From Bimuria novae-zelandiae CBS 107.79 (Eukaryota; Ascomycota; Dothideomycetes; Pleosporales; Didymosphaeriaceae): DNA of 21,913 nucleotides. The notes beneath the pieces were generated by a model. The model was not told the origin of the DNA. It saw only the letters and a program-made list of their open reading frames with translations, and did not search any database. Location of the stretch: NCBI GenBank assembly GCA_010015655.1, contig ML976714.1, positions 1 to 21,913 on the forward strand, written 5' to 3'. The position numbers and the translations under genes were made by a program. This document shows positions 1 through 9,389 of this stretch, in pieces. Every line of letters begins with the position of its first letter. Position 1 is the first letter of the stretch.

Positions 1-1210
1 GTGCTATTTACACTTCTTTAGCTTAATTCTAAGGTGTGCCTTGTCTAATACTGTTAACACCGTCTGTACATGCAGAACATAATCTGAATCGTTCTTAGAG
101 TAAACAAGTATATCGTCCATGTATGCGATAACAAATATATCTAGATAGTTACAGAATACGTGGTTAATTAGTGCTTAGAAGTTTGCTGGTGCGTTAGTAA
201 GTCTAAAAGGTATAACTATATATTTAAATAGTCTATAGCGTGACCTAAACGCTGTCTTCCACTCGTCACCTTCCTTAATTTATATAAGGTAGTATCCATC
301 TCGTAAATCTATTAGTGTAAAACGTTTGGCTCTTAAGAGTTGGTCTCTTAATTCTAAGATATTTAGTAGTAGGTATTGATTTTTAATCGTCATGTTGTTA
401 ATCTTCTAATAGTTAACACATAGTCGTAGTGTGCCGTCTTTCTTTATAATAAATATAAAAGGGCTAGCTGCTAGTAACTTTAATAGTCGTATGTATCCTT
501 TCGCGAGATTTGTCTCGATGAATTCTTTCTCTTGTTAGAGTTCTTTTCTAGTCTTGCTATATAGTGGTCTAAAGGGTGGCGTTTTCCCTTCTACTAGGTC
601 TATCGCTAGATCCTAGGGTTGATGTTCTGGAAGGTTTGCTTTTCCTTCTCTCTCGGTGAACATATAATTCCATGCTCGATAGCATTCCGGAATTTTATGG
701 TTTGTGCTTTCATCCATCTTCTTGCGCTCTGTGACCTGGTGGTTTCTACTAGCGTCTGCCAAGGGTTTCTTCCGTTTTTCGACTGTCCGTCGCGAGACTA
801 TAGTGTTGATAGCTCTCTTATTTACTATTATGCTCTGTTAATGCGTAGGCTTTGCTTACAATACACAGTTGTAGCGCTTAAAGGATAGCTTTTTTCTCTC
901 TTAGTTAATCGTAAGATTATGCTTCCTTAACTAGGGTAGTCCTAAAATTACGTCGTGATTAGCTTCCTTAATAATGTCGAGGGTAATTAATTCCTAGTGT
1001 CTATAGATCGTAAGGGTAGTTTCGACCTCGTATTCAATTATTGCTTTGCCAGGCATTAGCTATCTATTCGCGATATAGATAGCATAGGGCATGGCCTTCT
1101 TACGCTTATAGAGTCCCGCTCTATTAAGTGCTTTTCTTAACACATAACTTTCCTGTGCTCCTGAGTCTAGTATGGCTTTTATCTATGTTTCTTTAAGCTA
1201 TACTGGTAGC
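1..1210 (-). pseudogene. Gypsy pol: protease and reverse transcriptase, broken by RIP stops
   Basis: The minus strand at 1156-1170 reads LDSGA, the retropepsin active-site motif (catalytic Asp codon 1165-1167). Downstream, toward lower coordinates, come KKDGTLRLCVNY, then TLIDLRDGYYL, then [13 protein letters not shown], then LTNAPANF, and the catalytic YMDD at 112-123 followed by ILVYSK. These are reverse transcriptase blocks in the right order. YMDD is intact, but in-frame stops interrupt the frame, for example the stop directly after LTNAPANF where the family has glutamine. No full-length product can be made. The frame runs off the left edge, so RNase H and integrase are not seen. Confidence 0.9.
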
Positions 1211-2189
1211 TTAATTAATACTTAACTATTTATAGCATTTAGTTCTCTGAAGGCGTCTTCCCTCCTAAGCCTAGGTCTAAAAAAGACATCTTTTCTATAG
1301 GTGGCTTTATAGGATTAAGGTGTCCTTCCTTCTTCTTCTCCTGAGGCTACTGCTAGGCCTTTTCTAGGAGAGCTTCACCGTCTTCTTCCTTTATTACCGT
1401 TTTAATCCTAAGGGTTATAGTCCCTTTTAGTATGCAATTAAACCCATGCTTTTCTTTTTTCTCTTTGTGTTCCTTATAATTAGGGTGTAAGCATGTTTGC
1501 TATTTGTTAGATGCGCATTTTCCGTTAACTAGTAGTAATATTACTTAGTTTAGCGCTTAGTTAAGGTGTAAAAAGTATCGCGTTTTGCGCTTGTCCTAGA
1601 GGTAAACGTTACAATAGGTAATAGGGTAGTTAAACCACTCCTATCTGCATTGTTAGTACGTTTAGGGAAAGTAACTGTATTCCTTAGCTTAGTAATAAAT
1701 AGTACATTAGTCTTCTCTATAGAGGGTCTATCGTATAGTCTCATGCGTAGGGTTACGGTGGTCTAGGTCGTACTATAGTTCGTAGTTCGGGCTTTCGTTT
1801 AGGTATTTCTTCTTAGGGTCTTTGTAGGCGTAGCGGTGGTCCGCCATTTCTTGTGCCACTTTACTAACTAGGTCAGGTTAGTAAGCGTGAAAAAATGCTT
1901 TTGCGTAGTCTTATTATTCTATTGCCGTAAACCTAAAATCTCCTTCTCGAGGTTGGTGTTTTTCTAAGAAGTTAAAAACATTCGTTGTCTTACTAGTAAT
2001 AGGTTTGCTCTAGCTAGGGTGAGGTATAAGAGATTAAGGTATTAGTTCCTTCTCCTTTCCTTTATCGTCTAAACTTTCGTGTGCATCCTCGTAGAGTCGT
2101 AAGTTAGGTAATTCTAATTACTCTAAGTCTTTATCGTGGATGTTAATTTACTTAATAGCGTCTATTACCTACTATTCTTTATTGGTTGC

Positions 2190-3110
2190 GTCTGCATCTG
2201 CGATAGATAGTACGTTTAACTATCTAATAACCTTGTTCTTAGATCTGCAGTTCCTGGCGATGTGGCCTGGTTTACTATATGTAAAGCATTTACGCGTCTC
2301 GGTCCCCTATCGTCGGGTTCTATCTAAGATACGTTAGTTAGGCTTTTGGAAGCCTATAGCCCTTCCTGTTCCCTTTTCTAGGTTGTTAAACTAGATATCT
2401 TTTATAGGTTAGGGTCCGTAGTAGTTGCGTTACTGGCGTTAAGGTACTTTTAGTAGCGCCCTATAGACTACAGGTGCCTGTCGTCTAAAACTGGCGTTTT
2501 TTAGGTTCTTGCGGAATTCTTCCTGCAAAGCGAACCATTCCCTATTAATGCGAATAGTCTCTTTGTACAGTTCTTCTAAGGTCTCTATCTTTATACTACT
2601 ACGCAGGAGTTCTTCGCGCACACTGCGTTTAAGGCCTTATTTATATATTATCTTAAGAGATTTATCCTCCTAGTCAAGTTACACTACATACTTGCGAAAC
2701 TCGGCCGTGTATTTAGCTACAGATTAGTGTTGGCGAACTATTTAGATTACTTGTCCAGCGATAGCTATTTTGTTAGTAATTCTAAATATTTATTAAAAGT
2801 ATATCTTAAAGTTGTCGTAGTCCTTAATAATGTTAATTACATTAGCATGCTTATTAATATACTCCTTATCTTCGTTATCGTGGTCCATGTCTAAGTACTT
2901 AACTAAGTAGGGATAAATCTATTCTTCAGCGCTTCCTTGCATGTAGGTCGTAGTAAAAATAACCTTCTTTTTATCTTTAAGGTCTTAGTTCTAGTCGAAG
3001 AAATAGAGGTCTAGCTGTAAGAGCTAGATATCGAGGAGGGTACGATTACCATTATACAAGTTAGGTTTATGTGCCTTGTTCTTGCCATCCCCTATAGGGG
3101 TGACATGGTT
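2190..3110 (-). pseudogene. Gypsy gag with CCHC zinc knuckle, RIP-degraded
   Basis: The minus strand near 2439-2621 keeps a 60-codon open stretch containing LEELYKETIRINREWF, typical of the C-terminal part of fungal retrotransposon Gag. Further on, 2247-2288 reads CFTYSKPGHIARNC, the nucleocapsid zinc knuckle (C-x2-C-x4-H-x4-C) with the second cysteine changed to tyrosine. TGT to TAT is the RIP-type change and would abolish zinc binding. Many other stops occur across 2630-3110. The exact Gag start is not recoverable by eye. Its place between the LTR and the protease agrees with Gag. Confidence 0.75.
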
Positions 3111-3397
3111 GTCCGAAGCCATGGAAGAGATAGGGGTCCTATTAGTATTTATGTTAAGGGTGTTTAAAATGTTAAGGTCCCAAAGAGATAGCTAATCCCT
3201 AAGGGGCTAAGGTTGGTTCTCGGGCAGGAATACTAGTAGGACAGGAGAGGGTCGTAGTAATAGCCTACGTTTGTCACTAGGGCGTTAGTATCGAAGGTAT
3301 GTATAGCATAATTAAATTAACAAGGTTGCTTAGTCAGATCTAAACGATAAATTAATAAACAGGTTAAACACGAATGCCATAAGGGTATTCGTGTGGG

Positions 3398-3556
3398 TTT
3401 ATATACATAAGGATTTCTGTACCATCCAAGGTCTTGTTGCCATCCATGGCTGGTGTCGCCATCCATGGCTGGTGTTGTCTTGGCTGGATGGTACATCACG
3501 TGACCGGTGTCGCCGTCCATAGCTGGTGTTGTCTTGGCTGGATGGTACATCACGTG
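3398..3556 (-). promoter_or_regulatory. Likely LTR promoter: two CACGTG E-boxes and a TATA box
   Basis: Reading the minus strand, two CACGTG palindromes (3551-3556 and 3497-3502, one per 54-bp repeat) are followed by TATATAAA (plus-strand TTTATATA at 3398-3405). Just past it is an 8-bp inverted repeat, ACACGAAT/ATTCGTGT (3368-3375 and 3387-3394), which could fold near the start of the transcript. CACGTG is the classic bHLH site; that this one is functional is inference. Confidence 0.5.
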
Positions 3557-3559
3557 ACC
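3452..3559. repeat. Two 54-bp tandem repeats inside the LTR
   Basis: Copies at 3452-3505 and 3506-3559 differ at only two positions. Each ends in TCACGTGACC, and a partial extra copy of the first bases lies just upstream (3441-3460). They sit in the U3-like part of the LTR. Confidence 0.95.
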
Positions 3560-3641
3560 TCGGTTGCGCAACCCCGCTGGGTGTCACCTCCACTAAAGGC
3601 CCGTTGGTCCTCCGCGTCCCATACATGTTCAGATCCTAACA

Positions 3642-5136
3642 AGTAGGTATTTAATCGCTATACTAGAGAGAAAGCTTAATAATTCTACTAATTACTTATT
3701 CTAGATAGCTATAGATCTTACGTTACTATAGATTTTATTAACTATTATAACTAAAACAAGATTTTTCTAGCTATATTCCCCTCTTATTTAATATATATGT
3801 TATAGCTACTTAACGTTTACGTATTTAAGTCTCTCTTAACTACTTACTTAGCTAGGCTCTTAGCCTTTCTCTATAAAAGCTAACGACTAGTCTTAATTGC
3901 TAAAAAAGACTTCTTTACTCTATTCTAAGAGCCCTAGGTTAGCACTATAAAGTAGCTACTAATACTTTAGGCCTTTAAAGCTGTAGGTATCTCGCCTTTA
4001 AATTTAATAATTATTTTTAAGTAATTTAATAGCGCTTACTTACCTAAGTAAGAATTATAAAAAAGCATAGCTTCAGTACTTAGCGTATTAAATTAAAGAA
4101 AAATTAATAAGCTTCTAAAGGCCTATATTAATATAGCGGTTAGTAACAGGGCTAAAAAGCTAAGTTAAACTATATACTTAATTACTATAAGCTTAGCTCG
4201 TAGAGCACTGTATCGGCGCAGGTCACTTAAAGGATCGATATTGGCATATCTCCTAGCAGAGGCATATAGGAGTACGTGTATAAGAATATAGCCTCGAATA
4301 AATTAAGTGCCTATAGGCCTGGTACAAAAGGATATAAAAAAGGTACTAAACTATAAAGGCCCTAAGCTCCTCTAAATACACCTCTTTCTAGATAGCTAGC
4401 TAGCACATATCTGCCATAGGTTGACCGTTGGTCTGATAGATCCGAAATAGGTCCGAATCGGATCCGTAGTTCTCTATCGGTCTGATAGATCCGAAATTGG
4501 TCCGATACGAATGAGTGTCGGTTTTCGGATGATCTCGAATCCTGTCTTGACTGGCCAAGGGTTCTCGTGTCGACGAGCGATTGTTCCTGTTACAAGCACG
4601 AAAATTAAGGCCTATAAAAGGCTCTAGCTACTAAAACGAAGCGCTTAAAGTAAAATAGGCCTTTACCTTTTAATTAATTTAAGAAGTATTATAGGGGAGA
4701 TATTTTTTTATTACTTTATAATATATAGTAGGCACGCGATTATTAATACTAAAAAATATTAAAAACTAATTACTATAGCTTTAAAAAAAGTAAGTAAGTA
4801 GAAGCTTATATAGCTAGCTAGTAGCTTAAAGCTCGCCTACAATAGGAGAGACGTATTACGCAGATAGTGGCTAAAAATATATATATTAAAAAATGAGCTA
4901 ATTAGGTTACTAAGTAATGCCTTTATTAATAGGCTTATAAGACTTAATAATATCTTTAAGAATGTCTTAAAATTACTAAAAAAGGAAGTTAAAAAGCTTT
5001 AAAAGCTACTTATAAAGTTATAAAGAAGAAAAAATCTACGCTAGCACTTATACGCGTTAATATAGTAGTATTTATGTTAGTAACGCTATTATTACGTAGT
5101 AGCTAAATAATTAAAATACTAAGTTAATATTTATAA
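3642..5136 (+). pseudogene. pogo/Fot1 DDE transposase, C-terminal half, interrupted
   Basis: From the first base after the LTR the frame reads VFNRYTREKA, then LLILDSYRSYVTIDFI, where the family has the DGHGSH signature. LAIFPS follows, then a decayed PPHSTHxLQPLDV block in which the aspartate codon at 3812-3814 is AAC (Asn). The first visible catalytic Asp is at 3704-3706, so the D2-D3 spacing is 35 residues between, as in Fot1 (DD35D). KKDFFTLF and AFKAVGISPLN follow. After an interruption (about 4185-4590), ENxGLxKALATKTKRLK resumes, and the basic tail ends in SSxIIKI near 5125. Nearly every deviation from the family is C-to-T or G-to-A. The protein cannot be functional. Confidence 0.75.
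4420..4600. other. GC-balanced island with a 49-bp-period repeat inside the RIPed transposon
   Basis: A stretch of normal base composition breaks the TA-rich pogo sequence. It holds two imperfect copies of a 32-bp segment beginning GGTCTGATAGATCCGAAAT (4430-4461 and 4479-4510). It interrupts the transposase frame between the SLxAR-like segment near 4190 and ENxGL near 4595, so it is probably a later insertion or part of one. No terminal repeats or coding frame were recognised. Confidence 0.55.
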
Positions 5137-5290
5137 TATAAGTAGTTAGTTATTATTAACAGGCTTAGGAGACCTTAACTATAGAAATTCTCGTGATAAT
5201 TGCTTTTATATAGGCCTCTACAGCCTTATATTACTACCCTTGGTTTTGGTGTTGCGCGTGCATTGAGTTACGACGTGCATTGACCACCAA

Positions 5291-6125
5291 GATACGGTAG
5301 TGGTTTTGGGGACGAAGCGTGAACGCCAAAGCATGGGGAAGATAGGGACATAATCCCCACAGATCGCCAAGCCCTTCTCCAGTATTCAGGGTGGCATGGA
5401 TAGGATTTTAAGCGTGGGGAAACGTTTTGGAAGCGGATGAAGAGGATGTTAGACGAGGACTCGAGGACTGAGGTGCCTGCGCACAGGCCATGACGTTAAG
5501 GTCTCCCACTAGCAACTTCTCTTTTAGCTGGAAAAGGCTATCGTTTTCTGTTCACTAATCGAGAATGTCCCTTGCTCATTTGTCGCCATTTGGATTCTCC
5601 GGTATGGCGCATTGGCGTGTTGTTGTTAAGCGGGACGTACCGCGGAAACACCACCTGGCAGTCAAGCACTTGGACGCGATTTGGCACCTCCTCATGTAAA
5701 GGTCAAAGTGGGCCACAAAGAAATCAATCGATCGTGTGTTACCCCAGGATGAGTAGTACAGTGGCCAACTTTCAGCTATATGCGAGAGGGTGGATATACA
5801 AAGGTGCCCTATGGTGTGATACTCTCCAGGGTCATATCACATGAATTGGTATCAGATACTGACAGCTACAGATACTACTGCGCCGCTATCCAAAGAAATC
5901 CATGCTATGTTCACGCCAAAACATATGCGCCTTGCCGTCCTATGCCTATGGTAGCCATCAATCGCCTCACACACCTTACTGAAATGAGGTCATACCCATC
6001 CGTGAAACAATACATGTTGAAGACTTCCTGGTGCGCCTGTCCTAGTAGCCATCTTCCGCGTCGAACAAGCCAACTTTTGAAGGGAACAAGCAGGCTACGT
6101 CGAAGCGAAGAAGCGAAAAGTGCGA
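5291..6125. other. Intergenic, no gene recognised
   Basis: Base composition returns to normal here. Short open frames exist (5572-5844 and 5780-6223 on the plus strand), but they lack family motifs, and the second runs antisense into the AT-hook gene. I see no RNA gene. Part of this stretch is probably the 3' flank of that gene. Confidence 0.4.
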
Positions 6126-6891
6126 TTAGATCTCCTCCTGAGCAGCCTCGCCGGCGACCTCAGGCTTTAGATCAGCATCAGCAGCACCATCGGCAGCACC
6201 ATCGCCATTGGCGTCGGCGTTGACCATCTGCTCGTTGGCTAGAGCCTCCTTCTTGACGGTAGCTGCGGGTGTGTTAGCAAGGCCACGGTCACTTCAGAGC
6301 AAGGGATCACGTACCGGACTCCTCGTCGTCAGAAGTCTTCTTGCCCTTGGCCGGGCGACCACGCTTCTTCGGAGTCGTGGGTTCCCCGTCGACCTCCTGC
6401 TTCTTGGGAGTGCGCTTTCGAGGAGTGGCCTTCTTCGGAGCTAGCAATTGTCAGTGATGTAGCAGTCCGAGTGGAAGATGAATACGAACTCTCGGGCTCA
6501 GCCTCAGCGCCGTCACCATCAGCCTTGTCGGCCTTGTCGGCCTTGCTAGCGGCCGCCTTCTTCTTCTGCGGTGTCTTCTTGGGCGTAGCAGGGGCAGCAC
6601 CGTCACCGGTAGCGGTATTGAGCTTGTTGCGAATCTTGGCCCAGGCGTTGCCAGCCGAGCGAGGGTTGGTCATGCCGGCGTAGGCGGCGAGCTTCTCGTA
6701 ATCGACCTGTGACGCGACGCGTTAGCAAAGAGTCGGCAAGACACGGGATATGATGCTGAGGTAGTACTTACATCCGGCGGGCCAGACTTGAGGCACTGCA
6801 TAGCCCAAGCGAGCATCTGCATCTCGCGCTCGGAGAAGGCGGGGCCAGGGCCAGAGGCGGAAGCACCAGCGTCGTTGCCAGAGTCAGACAT
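6126..6891 (-). CDS. AT-hook nuclear protein, small fungal basic protein (4 exons)
   Basis: Exons on the minus strand are 6772-6891, 6490-6706, 6315-6440 and 6126-6262, joined by introns of 65, 49 and 52 bp with GT-AG ends and CTAAC or CTGAC branch sites. They give a 199-residue protein. Residues about 20-70 (FSEREMQMLAWAMQCLK, then VDYEKLAAYAGMTN and NAWAKIRNKL) form a conserved helical, Myb/SANT-like domain seen in many small ascomycete proteins of unknown role. Residues 80-147 are Lys/Pro/Ala-rich with several TPKK repeats and a clear AT-hook core, RGRP at 139-142, flanked by lysines. The tail is acidic and ends EEI. The AT-hook and the histone H1-like composition suggest a chromatin-associated protein binding AT-rich minor groove. 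The ATG at 6889-6891 opens the conserved domain. The exact function is unknown. Confidence 0.85.
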
Positions 6892-6920
6892 TGTGAGATG
6901 TCAATGAGGTTGGCTAAGGG

Positions 6921-7033
6921 TATGAGGGTGGATGAGGGTGGGTGAGGGTGGATGAGGGTGGATGAGGGTGGATGAAGAAGCAGTCGAAGGAGATGAGGGT
7001 GGATCAGGGTGGATGAAGAAGCAGTCGAAGGAG
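6921..7033. repeat. GGATGAGGGT minisatellite upstream of the AT-hook gene
   Basis: Five near-identical decamers (GATGAGGGTG type) run from 6921 to 6970. They are followed by a 28-bp segment present twice, at 6966-6993 and 7006-7033 (period 40). The array starts about 30 bp upstream of the AT-hook start codon, so it lies in the promoter or 5' leader. On the coding (minus) strand it is pyrimidine-rich (CACCCTCATC), a composition common near fungal transcription starts. Confidence 0.9.
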
Positions 7034-8377
7034 ACGAGAATGTTGCGGATGAAGAGAAGAAGAGGTCAGAGGTGGGAGGCGGGCACTTTATATGTGGACG
7101 GTGGGAGGCAGCGAGCACACTAGCGAAATGATAACCAGCTGAAGGTGAGTGACGGCGAATGCCACACGATGGCAGTAAATGCAGAACGAAATCTAACTTC
7201 ACCTAGCAACGCGATGCAAACGGTCTCGGGTTGCGGTGAGTGCAAATTTTTACACTTTCGCCCACGATTTGACAAGAACAACCAAAACTCACATGAATAT
7301 TAGTGCCTACGAGACGCTTTTCAGAGGGCCAAATATCGATCTGTGATGTCCGGATTCTGCTGCATTGAGATCGATGTTGTACATTTCAGAACGTCAGGAC
7401 ACCCAATTGGACGCAACGTGGGCCAGATGCAGCAGAGCATCACTTTCGCTTATCAGCTCGAGTCGCCATAGCGATAAAATATGACTTTGATCTTTTGACT
7501 CGAAAGGGGTTGGCGGCATAGTGTCACTCCGCGCTATCGGCCTCAGTCCCTCGGACTCGAGAGAATCATGTTGCTATCAGCTAAAGTTCAGGCAGCAGCA
7601 AAATAGGACCACAGTTTATCAGCTCAAACTCCTCGAGCCGTTATATTTTGCTTATAAATAATCAGTTTAAGGCGCTATTTATACTGGAGCTCATCGTCGC
7701 GACCATGGCGCGGCACTGACGCTTCGCTCATCATGGGGAGACAAGCTTCGATCACTGATGCGGTCGGTCGTCTTGAGTGAATCGCGAGGACAAACATTTC
7801 CGACTACTGGAAATCACAGTAACGGAGTACAAACAACATAAGTGCAGATGCTAGGGCATTCAAAACACGCGTACGCGAACGAGATGATGTGGACCTGGTG
7901 AAGGTAAATGCTCGGCGCTGCTTGTGTCCCTCACACCTGCCGCCCGATCGCCTGAAAAGAAAAAATATGAAACAACATTCTGTTTGCTTAGCAAAAGCTA
8001 GTCACTGTACAAACTGCTTGAAATGGTATCCGCGGTGAAGGCAAGTGCCAGACCATTTGCGGAAGGTGCAGGGCAACGGGAAGACAAGTGCTGCAGAGAG
8101 TGACTTCCAAAATTCTCGATCGCACCTAGCTCTCCAGGTTCGCCTCAAATACGCTACACACTCCAAATACATGTACAGCGACGACGCTTTCTACGGAAGT
8201 TGATTCACAATGTTGTCAGACTCTCAAGTCGTGAGCACTGGACGCTATACCGAAATGGGCGAGGTGCAAGAGGACGCTGACTCGCGCAACGCTTTGGAGG
8301 GGTTCGGCAAGGCGAAGTGCAGCCCCCAGGGAACCGCCGAGCTGCTACCATACGACTACAACCGTTACAGCAGAAAC
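7034..8377. other. Divergent intergenic region between the AT-hook and capping-protein genes
   Basis: Both flanking genes are transcribed away from this stretch, so it should contain both promoters. I see no coding frame with family features and no RNA gene. An AT-rich TATAAATAATC segment lies near 7650. An open frame beginning at 8210 runs in phase into the capping-protein start and is treated with that gene. Confidence 0.5.
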
Positions 8378-9373
8378 ATGGCAGACCCAATAGATAGCGC
8401 TCTGTAAGGCTTTCTTGATTCTACTTGCTATTGAGGTTGCTAATTATTTTCAGTGACCTGCTGCGGCGACTGAACCCCAAGGATGTCAAGCAGAACGTGG
8501 ACCACATTATCGAGCTGAACCCCTCGCTGGAAGAGGACCTCCTCGAATCGGTCGACATTCCTCTATCCGTGAAGAAGTGCTCGCAGACGAAGCGTGACTT
8601 CCTCTGCTGCGACTACAACCGCGATGGCGACAGCTGGAGGAGTCCGTGGAGCAACAACTTTGAGCCACCAATTGAGGAGGGTGTGACACCGAGCGAGCGC
8701 ATACGAAAGATGGAGATCAAGGCGAACGAGGCTTTTGATGTATACCGAGAGCTGTGAGTGTTGCCTCGGCTGTTGGAGCCTTAAGAGAAGAGGTCTGGAG
8801 CACAGCTGATGGGAACAGATACTTTGAGGGTGGCATATCGAGCGTTTACCTCTGGGATATGGACGATGGTTTTGCAGGCTGTGTGTTACTCAAGAAAGGT
8901 GCGTCCGCATGACAACGGCAGGGGCGCCATGCTGACCAGAATAGCCGTCAAGGGTGGCAGCTGGGACTCCATCCACGTATTCGACGCTCAAGACCGCGCC
9001 CGTACCGCCCACTACAAGCTCACTTCCACCGTCATCCTCTCCCTGGGTACCGAATCAGATGCGCTCGGCAGCCTCGACCTCTCCGGTAACATGGTGCGCC
9101 AAGTGGAACAGGACATGGCTGTTGAAGATGACGGCTCGCACGTCGTCAACATCGGCAAGATGGTCGAAGACATGGAACTCAAAATGCGCAATTTGTTGCA
9201 AGAAGTATACTTTGGCAAGGCGAAGGATGTGGTGGGCGATCTGAGAAGTATGGAACCAAGGAAAAACTGTGCTGGACACTATTCGCTGACCGAATACAGG
9301 TATCCCGCCCTTGAGCCAGACGAACAGGGACAGGCAGACGCAGAGAGAGATGATAAGTAGCATGAACCGGTAG
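8378..9373 (+). CDS. cap2: F-actin-capping protein subunit beta (5 exons)
   Basis: The beta half of the alpha/beta heterodimer that caps barbed ends of actin filaments in cortical patches. Exons are 8378-8403, 8454-8753, 8819-8898, 8945-9247 and 9300-9373 (introns 50, 65, 46 and 52 bp), giving 260 residues against roughly 265-290 in fungal homologues. Recognisable family blocks are [17 protein letters not shown] at the N-terminus, [93 protein letters not shown] and KDVVGDLRS. The last intron restores the usual tail ([12 protein letters not shown]...QREM); reading through it would replace the tail with an unrelated one. ATG 8378 is chosen because MADP is the family start. The frame is open upstream to an ATG at 8210, which would add 56 residues without visible homology. 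Confidence 0.97.
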
Positions 9374-9389
9374 GACGAACCGGTAGGAC
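9364..9389 (+). repeat. 13-bp tandem duplication across the cap2 stop codon
   Basis: GAACCGGTAGGAC occurs twice head to tail (9364-9376 and 9377-9389). The first copy contains the cap2 stop codon (9371-9373), so the duplication adds a second TAG downstream without changing the protein. Confidence 0.95.

Larger units (their letters stand above)
1..3641 (-). mobile_element. Ty3/Gypsy LTR retrotransposon, 5' part, RIP-degraded, cut by the window edge
   Basis: Read on the minus strand, the order is LTR, gag with a zinc knuckle, aspartic protease, reverse transcriptase, which is the Ty3/Gypsy pol order. RNase H, integrase and the 3' LTR would lie left of base 1. The internal part is extremely rich in TA and poor in CA and TG. 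Expected glutamine codons read TAG or TAA while surrounding motifs survive, which is the known RIP outcome (CpA to TpA on either strand). The element is therefore dead. Its LTR edge at 3641/3642 abuts the reading frame of a pogo transposase, so it probably inserted into that older element. The superfamily is clear from the motifs; the lineage within Gypsy is not determined. Confidence 0.9.
3283..3641 (-). repeat. Long terminal repeat (5' LTR of the Gypsy element)
   Basis: On the minus strand the block begins TGTTAGGATCTG at 3641 and ends near ACTAACG at about 3283, giving a short inverted TGTTAG/CTAACG end, about 359 bp in all. It lies immediately outside gag and contains a promoter-like arrangement. 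Unlike the interior, most of it (about 3410-3640) still has normal CA/TG content, so RIP spared it. The second LTR lies outside the window, so the boundaries rest on end motifs and on the abrupt start of pogo coding sequence at 3642. The inner boundary is the less certain one. Confidence 0.65.
3642..5290 (+). mobile_element. pogo/Fot1-type DNA transposon, 3' half, RIP-degraded
   Basis: The plus strand carries the second half of a DDE transposase in a TA-rich, stop-ridden frame. The end region (minus-strand reading of 5172-5228) aligns well with the subterminal part of the full-length pogo element at 19391-21495: both contain AGGCT(G/A)TAGAG, then TTATC(A/G)CGAGAATTT and, after a gap, CTAAG. 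This identifies the right end of a related element. The exact terminus, estimated near 5290, is not certain. GTGCATTGA-type motifs near 5251-5285 resemble but do not match the TIR of the other copy. The left half would lie beyond the retrotransposon, outside the window. Confidence 0.75.

Noticed and set aside
3441..3559. Repeat array resembling a CRISPR
   Set aside because: Only two long direct copies without spacers, inside a eukaryotic LTR.
3317..3646. Open frames with a repeated MYHPAKTTPAMDGD-like peptide
   Set aside because: They arise from the 54-bp tandem repeats in the LTR and overlap on both strands; no independent coding evidence.
5572..6223. Two overlapping plus-strand open frames of 90 and 147 codons
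   Set aside because: No motifs; the second is antisense to the last exon of the AT-hook gene and ends in its low-complexity codons.
6768..7202. 144-codon minus-strand frame rich in His/Pro/Ser
   Set aside because: Produced by the CACCCTCATC minisatellite and by reading the AT-hook first exon in the wrong frame.
9300..9360. Read-through C-terminus of cap2 ending in DDK
   Set aside because: The intron 9248-9299 has good splice signals, and removing it restores the conserved family tail; the read-through version does not.
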